Assembly: GCA_050053595.1 (NCBI GenBank)
Contig: JASFTK010000076.1
Location: forward strand, 1-6,823
DNA length: 6,823 bases
From: GCA-2726865 sp050053595
GTDB taxonomy: Archaea > Thermoproteota > Bathyarchaeia > TCS64
Reading direction: 5' to 3'
In this document: in pieces, positions 1-4,736 of the stretch
Position numbering within the stretch: position 1 is the first letter of the stretch
Layout of the letters: each line of letters opens with the position of its first letter
Translations under genes and position numbers: made by a program
Notes under the pieces: generated by a model
The model's database searches: none
What the model was told of the DNA's origin: nothing
The model's input: only the letters and a program-made list of their open reading frames with translations

Positions 1-167
1 AAGCTGTCCACCAGCATCTTATCCATACCCTTGGGACCCAGAGAAGACTTTACCGCCTCAGCGACGACACGGGCCGCCATAATATTAGCCTCCCGGGCGC
101 TACGGCCGCGTCTCCTCTCTGTGCCTTCCCTCAAAATCATAATGGGTTGACCCGTCATGTATGCCAT
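1..167 (-). CDS. Thermosome (group II chaperonin) subunit, N-terminal fragment
   Basis: The 55 complete codons visible on the minus strand give an N-terminus typical of thermosome/CCT subunits. It has the GQPIMILREGT segment near residue 6, an Arg-rich stretch where family members have TxxxGRxA, then NIMAARVVAEAVKSSLGPKGMDKMLVDS. The LGPKGMDKM part is the conserved equatorial-domain nucleotide-binding region of group II chaperonins. The family forms double-ring ATP-dependent folding chambers in the archaeal cytosol. Full-length subunits are about 540-560 residues, so roughly 90% of the gene lies beyond base 1. The ATG at 165-167 is preferred because AGGAGG (175-180 on the plus coordinates, read on minus) lies 7 bases before it; a second in-frame ATG at 156-158 is too far from that site. 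Which paralogue (alpha, beta or gamma) it is cannot be told from this part. Confidence 0.95.
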   Translation of the reverse strand, partial: MAYMTGQPIMILREGTERRRGRSAREANIMAARVVAEAVKSSLGPKGMDKMLVDS

Positions 168-174
168 ATTAATT

Positions 175-180
175 CCTCCT
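175..180 (-). promoter_or_regulatory. Shine-Dalgarno site of the thermosome gene
   Basis: AGGAGG on the minus strand is a perfect match to the anti-Shine-Dalgarno core of 16S rRNA, 7 bases before the ATG at 167-165. It fixes the start and shows that this transcript has a leader. Confidence 0.85.
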
Positions 181-243
181 GAATACCCCTCATACCAACT
201 GACACATCAATTGCCTACATTTTGTTGTAGAGAAAAAATAATG

Positions 244-250
244 TTAAAAA
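244..250 (-). promoter_or_regulatory. Possible TATA box of the thermosome gene
   Basis: On the minus strand TTTTTAA is preceded by the purine-rich GAAACG, which could serve as a BRE. Transcription would then start near base 220, leaving a leader of about 50 bases. That leader would begin around a small inverted repeat, CTACA (215-219) and TGTAG (226-230). The match to the archaeal TATA consensus is only fair and the region is generally A/T-rich, so this is tentative. Confidence 0.3.
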
Positions 251-285
251 CGTTTCTGAATTAAAAGTCTGGGAGGCCTTGGAGT

Positions 286-302
286 TGATCAGTTTCTGAT
301 CA
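286..302. repeat. Inverted repeat TGATCAG-TTT-CTGATCA in divergent region
   Basis: This is a perfect 7-base inverted repeat with a 3-base spacer. Each arm contains the self-complementary TGATCA. It lies between the divergently transcribed thermosome gene and the small gene at 363, about 60 bases upstream of the latter. It could be the operator of a dimeric regulator or an RNA hairpin; nothing else in the window repeats it. The rest of 168-362 shows only the TATA and Shine-Dalgarno candidates listed separately. Confidence 0.5.
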
Positions 303-351
303 GTAATGTCCAGAACACCTATTTCCCTTGACCACCCCTTGATATTATTGT

Positions 352-356
352 GGTGA
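352..356 (+). promoter_or_regulatory. Shine-Dalgarno site deciding a TTG start
   Basis: GGTGA matches the AGGAGGTGA complement of archaeal 16S rRNA and lies 6 bases before the TTG at 363. An in-frame stop (TGA, 354-356) excludes any longer reading, so this site supports the rare TTG start. Confidence 0.55.
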
Positions 357-362
357 AACGCA

Positions 363-647
363 TTGGATGAATATGACAGAAAAAGGCATTCCCATAAGGA
401 TGCTGAGGAGGTCGCTGAGATCTTCGAAACCCTCTCCACAAAGATACCCTCGATGATCAGGGGGATCATCGACTCGCTGTTTTCCCCGGAGGCTGCAGCC
501 AATATGGGGAAAGCGGTGGTCGAGTTCCGTAAGAGCCTGATCGAAGGGGGGATCCCGGAAGAGGAGGCTATGAAGATGACCCAGCAATACCTCTCCACCC
601 TGTCCCGATGGACCGACGTGATGAATGAGGCCCGTAGAAGGGAGTAG
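363..647 (+). CDS. Small hypothetical protein, helical, 94 residues
   Basis: I do not recognise a named family. The protein is short, charged and probably all-helical, with no membrane segment and no cysteine. Near residues 54-75 it has the pattern F-R-K-x-L-I-x-G-G-I-x-x-x-E-A, ending in Q-x-Y. The same pattern recurs in the next gene, so the two may be related. A similar F-x-x-x-L/M-x-x-x-G-L/I-x-x-E-x-A-x-x-L-x-x-x-Y pattern is, from memory, common in small archaeal hypothetical proteins. Translation starts at TTG 363, supported by GGTGA at 352-356 and an upstream in-frame stop. Its end overlaps the next gene if that gene starts at ATG 625, suggesting one transcript and coupled translation. 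Confidence 0.72.
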   Translation: MDEYDRKRHSHKDAEEVAEIFETLSTKIPSMIRGIIDSLFSPEAAANMGKAVVEFRKSLIEGGIPEEEAMKMTQQYLSTLSRWTDVMNEARRRE

Positions 648-888
648 GACGGTCGCCTTGGGAATCTGGAGGGCTTTCCTAACTTTTTTAAATGGTGTCA
701 AGCTGATGCTCAGCCTCCCTTTCTTCTACATCAGATACCGGATAGCCCGAGGGAGGGCTGTCGCCACCTTCAAGAGGGAGATGATCGCCGCAGGCATCAC
801 ACAAAGGGAGGCGAAGGACTTGGCGGACCTATACCCATTCAGATTCAGCGATCTCTTGAAACTGACTAGAACCACGAATGAGATCTAG
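625..888 (+). CDS. Small hypothetical protein, probably membrane-associated, 87 residues
   Basis: The family is not recognised. Residues about 17-37 are hydrophobic and aromatic (for example LSLPFFYIRYRIA). They could form one membrane or membrane-surface helix, followed by Arg-rich residues. After this comes F-K-R-E-M-I-x-A-G-I-x-x-x-E-A-x-x-L-x-x-x-Y, which matches the motif in the preceding protein. The start is uncertain. ATG 625 overlaps the upstream gene by 23 bases but has a weak ribosome site. TTG 658 gives a natural-looking N-terminus (GIWRAFLTFL), but the GGAG before it is 13 bases away. The gene is co-directional with its partner and converges on the DUF362 gene, the two stops sharing CTAG at 885-888. 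Confidence 0.7.
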   Translation: MRPVEGSRTVALGIWRAFLTFLNGVKLMLSLPFFYIRYRIARGRAVATFKREMIAAGITQREAKDLADLYPFRFSDLLKLTRTTNEI

Positions 889-1709
889 GGCCTCGCAAAA
901 ACCCTTCTAACCCTCTCAATCTCCTCACCCATAATCTCCATGCAATCAATCTCGCCAAGCCCCCGCTCATAACCCATCCTTATGTGGCCAATCTGATGGG
1001 GGTCGAACCCCATCACTCTGGAGGCCGCTGCATCTGTTGCGACCACGTCCGTCCCAGCCATTATGGTCCCCATCTCAACAGGTTGACCATGGACCGGTCC
1101 CCACCCCTCCATAGCGATAAAACCGTCGATGACGGTGAGAGCCGGCCTCTTCGCGGCGTTTATATCCGCTATGACCTTGTGCATCCCCCGGAGATGATAC
1201 TTCCCCTTGAGCTTGTCAGGGAGGAGACCGAACATGTTCTTCATACCCAGCGTGACCCCAGTCTCACTATGGGTCTTCATCTTCGCAGCACTCACGATAG
1301 CGGACTCCGCCACTATCCGGGGGACCCTGATCCGCTTCAGAGCGGCCGCCTGAGGGACGGGGAGATCCACTCGGTCCCCGACATGCCTGAGGTTCAACCA
1401 CTCAACACCATTCCTCTCACACATCTCCGCCATCCCAGTCACCCTGAAGGCCTTGGTTGCGTTGGTAACTGTCGCGTCGGACTCGACGACCGCCACCTCA
1501 ACGGGGAGACTCTTCAATCTACGGATGATGGCTTCCACAACCAACGGGTCAGTGGTTGCCCCCGTGTCCCAAGTCCTGGTGGTGATAAAGTTCACTTTTA
1601 TCAAGACCCTGTCATAGCCTTCCAGAGTACTCCGGTAATCCACGAGATCTAGAGCCCTGAAGACAGGTCCGTGGCTACGGGGTCCATGGGCGATGGAGAC
1701 CTTTGTCAT
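885..1709 (-). CDS. DUF362-family protein, no ferredoxin domain
   Basis: The 274-residue protein has the landmarks of the DUF362 family. These are an early IKVN motif (37-40), TTDPLVVEAIIRRL (52-65), an AKMKTH motif (142-147) followed by GVTLGMKNMFG (151-161), TVIDG (192-196) with a Gly-rich segment EGWGPVHG (201-208), and DVVATDAAASRVMGF (221-235). Some family members carry a C-terminal 2x[4Fe-4S] ferredoxin domain. This one has only two cysteines (97 and 256), so it is the short form without clusters. The biochemical role of the family is not established. ATG 1709 is preferred to ATG 1730 because a TTTATA box lies about 28 bases before it, which would give a leaderless or nearly leaderless mRNA; the residues added by 1730 (MVRGKHR) match nothing I know. 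It ends convergently with the small gene at 625-888. Confidence 0.88.
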   Translation of the reverse strand: MTKVSIAHGPRSHGPVFRALDLVDYRSTLEGYDRVLIKVNFITTRTWDTGATTDPLVVEAIIRRLKSLPVEVAVVESDATVTNATKAFRVTGMAEMCERNGVEWLNLRHVGDRVDLPVPQAAALKRIRVPRIVAESAIVSAAKMKTHSETGVTLGMKNMFGLLPDKLKGKYHLRGMHKVIADINAAKRPALTVIDGFIAMEGWGPVHGQPVEMGTIMAGTDVVATDAAASRVMGFDPHQIGHIRMGYERGLGEIDCMEIMGEEIERVRRVFARP

Positions 1710-1734
1710 CCTGTGTTTTCCCCGAACCATCCCC

Positions 1735-1740
1735 TATAAA
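1735..1740 (-). promoter_or_regulatory. TATA box of the DUF362 gene
   Basis: TTTATA on the minus strand is centred about 28 bases before the A of the ATG at 1709. Archaeal transcription usually starts 22-27 bases past the box centre, so the mRNA should begin within a few bases of that ATG. The alternative ATG at 1730 would lie upstream of the transcript start. Confidence 0.55.
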
Positions 1741-1833
1741 GCGACCGCCCAGTTTAATCCACTCACTCCATTTTCCTCAGCACTTAGACAGGGAACCATC
1801 AAAATCAGGTCTATATTGCCCCAAAAATTTTCT

Positions 1834-1845
1834 AGAACTAGTTCT
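1834..1845. repeat. 12-base perfect palindrome AGAACTAGTTCT
   Basis: It lies in the 213-base divergent region between the DUF362 gene and the aminotransferase, about 78 bases before the latter's start. It might be an operator. However, one or two perfect 12-base palindromes are expected by chance in a sequence of this length, so position is the only support. The rest of this region (1710-1922) is A/T-richer than its flanks and holds the TTTATA box, the aminotransferase ribosome site and weak TATA-like strings at 1811-1817 and 1883-1889. Confidence 0.25.
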
Positions 1846-1911
1846 CTTCTTCACCGTTTTAGGGCCTCCTCTGATGGTAATGATTAAATGGAGATCGGGG
1901 GTTGAATGTTT

Positions 1912-1916
1912 GAGGA
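1912..1916 (+). promoter_or_regulatory. Shine-Dalgarno site of the aminotransferase
   Basis: GAGGA ends 6 bases before the ATG at 1923, which supports that start over the first downstream in-frame methionine. Confidence 0.6.
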
Positions 1917-1922
1917 TTATTT

Positions 1923-3317
1923 ATGACAAATATTCATCTCTCAGAGGACGAAGTTGAACGCCTTCATGCAGACGCTAAGGCGTATCTGGTCCAGAGATGG
2001 GAGCCCCGTCCAGGTTACAAACCCATCATTCTCACTCACGGGGAGGGGGTCTTCTTCTGGGACGCAAAAGGTAAGAAGTACCTCGACCTCATCTCCCAGC
2101 TCTACAATGTCCACATCGGCCTCAACAACAAGGAGATCATCGAGGCAGCGAAGAGACAACTCGACGAGATGGCCTACGCCTCCCCAAGTTACTTCAACAT
2201 ACCCCAGATCCGCCTCTCGAAGAGACTCGCCCAGATCACCCCTGGAGACCTCTGCAAGACCTTTTTCGGGAACAGCGGTACCGAGGCCAACGAGGTCGCG
2301 ATCAAACTCGCTCAACTATACAGGGGGTCTTCAAAGATTGTCAGCTATTGGGACGCATACCACGGCTCCACATACGCGATGGTGAGCGTAGGAGGGAGTA
2401 ACAGGAACAGGCAAGCGAAGGGCCTCAGCATCTTCGAGGAGTTCAAACACGTCCCAAGCCCTTACTGCTACCGATGTCCCTTTAACAAGACCCACCCAGA
2501 CTGTGACCTCCTATGCGCCGACTTTGTCAATTATACTATCGAGAAGGAGGGGAAGAAATCAGTGGCCGCGTTCATGGCGGAGCCCATCTGCAGCTGGGCG
2601 GGACAGGTGGTCCCACCAGATGGCTACTGGCAGAAGATTAGGAAGATCTGTGATGAGACCGGGGTGCTGATGATCTTCGACGAGGTTATGACGGGTTTCG
2701 CCCGGACCGGGAAGATGTTCGCCTGCGAGCACTGGGACGTTGTCCCGGACATCGAGACCTACGCCAAGGGGATCACCTCGGGGTATGTACCTCTAGGGGC
2801 CACCATTGTGAACAAAAAGATCGCGGATCACTTCGACGAGGAAGGCTTCCCTCACAGCTACACATACAGTGGCCACGCCCTCGCCTGCGCCACCAGCCTT
2901 GCTGTCATCGACTACTACTATAAGGAGAAGCTGGCCGAGAGGGCTGAAGAGATGGGCGCTTACATGATGGATGAGCTCCGAGGGCTCCAGGAGCGCCAAC
3001 CGGTCATCGGCGACATAAGGGGCCTAGGACTCTTCATGGGCATCGAACTGGTCGCAGATCCGGAGACCAAGAGAAAGTTTGTCCCTGAGGGCCTTACTCC
3101 CGAACAGAAGAAGGATCCGGAGCACAACCCCATGGTCTACCTCAGTGACCTGGCGAAGGAGAAGGGGCTGATAATCGGCTCCAGCCCGGGTACCGGCATC
3201 CTCCGTATGATGCCCTATCTCATCATCACCCGGGAACAGGTGGACGAGGGGCTGAAACTGCTGGAGGAGACCATTGAAGAGACCTGCAAAAAGTTCGATT
3301 ACCCCAAGGAGGGGTGA
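1923..3317 (+). CDS. Class III PLP-dependent aminotransferase
   Basis: The 464-residue protein has the complete fold type I, subgroup III aminotransferase signature. GNSGTEANE (116-124) is the PLP-phosphate loop and YHG (146-148) the ring-stacking segment. IFDEVMTGFARTGKMFACEH (251-270) contains Asp253, which pairs with the pyridine nitrogen. Lys282 in YAKGITSGYVPLGA is the Schiff-base lysine. Length and domain order are normal for the family, which includes ornithine, GABA, beta-alanine, taurine and related omega-aminotransferases. An insertion with four cysteines, C182-x2-C185-x8-C194-x3-C198, recalls the CYRCPF segment of a subset of these enzymes. Substrates cannot be read from the sequence, and no neighbouring gene points to a pathway. 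Translation starts at ATG 1923 with GAGGA before it. The gene stands alone: a T-run and a new TATA box follow it. Confidence 0.93.
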   Translation: MTNIHLSEDEVERLHADAKAYLVQRWEPRPGYKPIILTHGEGVFFWDAKGKKYLDLISQLYNVHIGLNNKEIIEAAKRQLDEMAYASPSYFNIPQIRLSKRLAQITPGDLCKTFFGNSGTEANEVAIKLAQLYRGSSKIVSYWDAYHGSTYAMVSVGGSNRNRQAKGLSIFEEFKHVPSPYCYRCPFNKTHPDCDLLCADFVNYTIEKEGKKSVAAFMAEPICSWAGQVVPPDGYWQKIRKICDETGVLMIFDEVMTGFARTGKMFACEHWDVVPDIETYAKGITSGYVPLGATIVNKKIADHFDEEGFPHSYTYSGHALACATSLAVIDYYYKEKLAERAEEMGAYMMDELRGLQERQPVIGDIRGLGLFMGIELVADPETKRKFVPEGLTPEQKKDPEHNPMVYLSDLAKEKGLIIGSSPGTGILRMMPYLIITREQVDEGLKLLEETIEETCKKFDYPKEG

Positions 3318-3320
3318 TCC

Positions 3321-3330
3321 CTCCCTTTTT
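3321..3330 (+). terminator. T-run terminator after the aminotransferase
   Basis: CTCCCTTTTT with five consecutive T residues begins 4 bases after the TGA stop. Archaeal RNA polymerase stops at such T-runs without needing a hairpin. A new TATA box 15 bases further on fits the end of a transcription unit here. Confidence 0.45.
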
Positions 3331-3345
3331 ATGCCGCTCAGAAGC

Positions 3346-3352
3346 TTTATAT
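3346..3352 (+). promoter_or_regulatory. TATA box of the DEAD-box helicase gene
   Basis: TTTATAT predicts a transcript start near 3373-3376 and a leader of about 30 bases before ATG 3406. A 5-base inverted repeat, AGCTT (3343-3347) and AAGCT (3354-3358), flanks the box. It could be a regulator site overlapping the promoter, but it is short. Confidence 0.6.
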
Positions 3353-3405
3353 GAAGCTCCCCGAGAGTCACGTGAATACTCGACCCCTGTGAATGACTGA
3401 TCTTT

Positions 3406-4527
3406 ATGAATTTTGAAGAACTTGATATCAGCTCAGTTGTGAAGAAGGCGATAGCTGACCTCGATTTCACCGAGATGTTCCCGATACAGGAGCAGGCTAT
3501 CCCCCCTATGCTCAAGGGAGAGAATGTCATCGGCCAGGCGAAGACCGGGACGGGGAAGACCGCCGCCTTCGGGGTCCCTCTCATCGAGATGCTGGACTGG
3601 GAAGCCAGGGGAGTCCAGGGTTTCATACTGGCCCCGACACGGGAGCTGGCCGTCCAGATAGCCGACGATATCTCCAGCTATGGGAAGTACACTCCCCTCA
3701 GGGTCCTGACGGTCTACGGGGGGGTCTCCATCCAGAGACAGATAAATGAGCTCCGTAAGGGGGTCCATGTCGTGGTGGGGACCCCGGGGAGGGTGATGGA
3801 CCACATGAGGCGGGGGACCCTTTCCCTCAACAAGTTGAAGTTTATGGTCTTGGACGAGGCGGACAGGATGCTTGACATGGGGTTCATCGATGACATCGAG
3901 TGGATCCTCCGCAGGACCCCTAAAAAGAAGCAGATAAGTCTCTGGTCTGCCACCATAGACGATAGGACCCGGGGGCTCTCAAAGCGTTATATGCCCAACG
4001 CCCAGATGGTCATAGTCAGCAGGGACGAGATCGCTGTTGAGAGCATCGATCAGCGTTATATCAAGGTCGCCCTCTACGAGAAGTTTGACATCCTCACCAA
4101 GCTCATCAACCATATGGATATAGACCGGGCTCTCATCTTCTGCCGTAGGAGGATCACCGTTGACCGTCTGGCTGGAAAGCTCAAACGGAGCGGGTACGAC
4201 GCTGAGGGGCTCCACGGCCGTCTAAGCCAGGCCAGGAGGGAATCCGTGCTGGGGATGTTCAAAGAGGCCAGGGTGAGCTTTCTGGTGGCCACTGAGGTAG
4301 CTGCTCGGGGTCTGGACATCGAGGACATCCCATTCATCGTCAACTACGATATACCCGATGACCCGTTGATGTATTTCCACCGTATCGGCAGGACGGCGCG
4401 CGCGGGGAAGGCGGGGACCGCTGTGACCCTAGTCACCTATGAGGAGGACTACGAGTTGGCCCGGATCGAGGCTCTCACAGGGACCGAGATCAAGAAGATG
4501 ACCCTCCCCCCGGATTTCCTCTTGTAA
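3406..4527 (+). CDS. DEAD-box ATP-dependent RNA helicase
   Basis: All superfamily 2 DEAD-box motifs are present in order. The Q motif has Phe3 and Gln28 (FPIQEQAIP). AKTGTGKT (45-52) is Walker A, followed by APTRELA (76-82), YGG (104-106) and TPGR (126-129). DEAD (150-153) is Walker B and SAT (181-183) couples ATP hydrolysis to unwinding. LIFCRRR (243-249) lies in the second RecA domain, followed by VATEVAARGLDI (294-305) and HRIGRTARAG (325-334). At 373 residues it is a minimal two-RecA core with no C-terminal RNA-binding extension. Such proteins unwind short RNA duplexes in ribosome assembly, mRNA turnover or cold adaptation; archaeal ones are often labelled DeaD, but orthology cannot be shown here. 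The ribosome site is weak (TGATC at 3398-3402). It ends in two in-frame TAA codons (4525-4530), the first overlapping a hairpin. Confidence 0.96.
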   Translation: MNFEELDISSVVKKAIADLDFTEMFPIQEQAIPPMLKGENVIGQAKTGTGKTAAFGVPLIEMLDWEARGVQGFILAPTRELAVQIADDISSYGKYTPLRVLTVYGGVSIQRQINELRKGVHVVVGTPGRVMDHMRRGTLSLNKLKFMVLDEADRMLDMGFIDDIEWILRRTPKKKQISLWSATIDDRTRGLSKRYMPNAQMVIVSRDEIAVESIDQRYIKVALYEKFDILTKLINHMDIDRALIFCRRRITVDRLAGKLKRSGYDAEGLHGRLSQARRESVLGMFKEARVSFLVATEVAARGLDIEDIPFIVNYDIPDDPLMYFHRIGRTARAGKAGTAVTLVTYEEDYELARIEALTGTEIKKMTLPPDFLL

Positions 4528-4570
4528 TAAACCAGCTAGCTAATGCTGTCCCAAGCATTGAGTGGTTTAT
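4527..4570 (+). repeat. Nested inverted repeat over the helicase stop codon
   Basis: The outer arms ATAAACCA (4527-4534) and TGGTTTAT (4563-4570) pair perfectly over 8 bases. Inside, AATGCT (4542-4547) and AGCATT (4554-4559) pair over 6 bases around the loop GTCCCA. Unpaired GCTAGCT and GAG separate the two stems. The structure begins at the last base of the helicase TAA, so it would cap the 3' end of that mRNA. It has no T-run directly after it, so it is not a bacterial-type terminator; mRNA stability, 3' processing or protein binding are possible. Confidence 0.55.
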
Positions 4571-4571
4571 A
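4566..4571 (+). promoter_or_regulatory. Candidate TATA box between helicase and racemase
   Basis: TTTATA would place a transcript start near 4592-4596. No credible protein gene begins there, and the racemase start is about 140 bases further on. It either drives a small RNA or long leader, or is simply part of the hairpin arm it overlaps. Confidence 0.3.
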
Positions 4572-4591
4572 CCTGTTCTCCCAGTCTTGAG

Positions 4592-4702
4592 GGATCGGAT
4601 TAATGGTTCGCCCGGTTAAACACCATCATAGGGGCCGTCGATGGGATTGTACGTGTGCCGCGTGATAAGATGTGTTTACTTCAATTCTGTGGGCGTTTTT
4701 TT
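4592..4702 (+). ncRNA. Candidate structured small RNA or racemase leader
   Basis: Three signals line up: a TTTATA box at 4566-4571, a foldable segment, and a run of seven T at 4696-4702. The fold closes with TAAACAC plus ATC (4617-4627, one bulged C) pairing with GATGTGTTTA (4669-4678), giving 10 pairs. Inside, GGCCGT (4633-4638) pairs with ACG (4651-4653) and GCC (4657-4659), with TGT bulged, around a 12-base loop. No known class is recognised: C/D box motifs and a 3' ACA box are not convincing. It could instead be a 5' leader controlling the racemase. The ends given are predicted from the TATA box and the T-run, not observed. It accounts for most of the 209 bases without a protein gene. Confidence 0.3.
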
Positions 4703-4704
4703 AA
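4697..4704 (+). promoter_or_regulatory. Possible TATA box of the racemase gene
   Basis: TTTTTTAA is centred about 36 bases before ATG 4737, giving a predicted transcript start near 4726 and a very short leader. The same T-run could instead end an upstream RNA; both roles are compatible. Confidence 0.4.
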
Positions 4705-4723
4705 GGGCATCTGCATAGATCTC

Positions 4724-4730
4724 GGTGGGT
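4724..4730 (+). promoter_or_regulatory. Shine-Dalgarno-like site choosing the racemase start
   Basis: GGTGGGT lies 6 bases before ATG 4737. The alternative GTG start at 4725 falls inside this site and has no ribosome site of its own. Confidence 0.45.
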
Positions 4731-4736
4731 AAGATA

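Noticed and set aside
345..701. Minus-strand frame of 118 residues opposite the two small genes
   Set aside because: The plus-strand pair has a ribosome site, a shared motif and gene-to-gene overlap; the minus frame has none of these.
984..1652. Open 222-residue frame on the plus strand opposite the DUF362 gene
   Set aside because: It is antisense to a gene with clear family motifs, and its protein is rich in Pro, His and Arg with no recognisable domain.
1693..1957. Two overlapping plus-strand frames in the DUF362/aminotransferase divergent region
   Set aside because: They start inside the DUF362 gene on the opposite strand, have no good ribosome site, and encode low-complexity sequence with no domain; the region has promoter-like composition.
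4603..4665. 20-codon frame starting at ATG 4603 with GAGGG before it, a possible leader peptide
   Set aside because: It is too short to judge, has a His/Arg-rich sequence with no attenuation-like codon run, and lies inside the candidate structured RNA, which explains the segment equally well.
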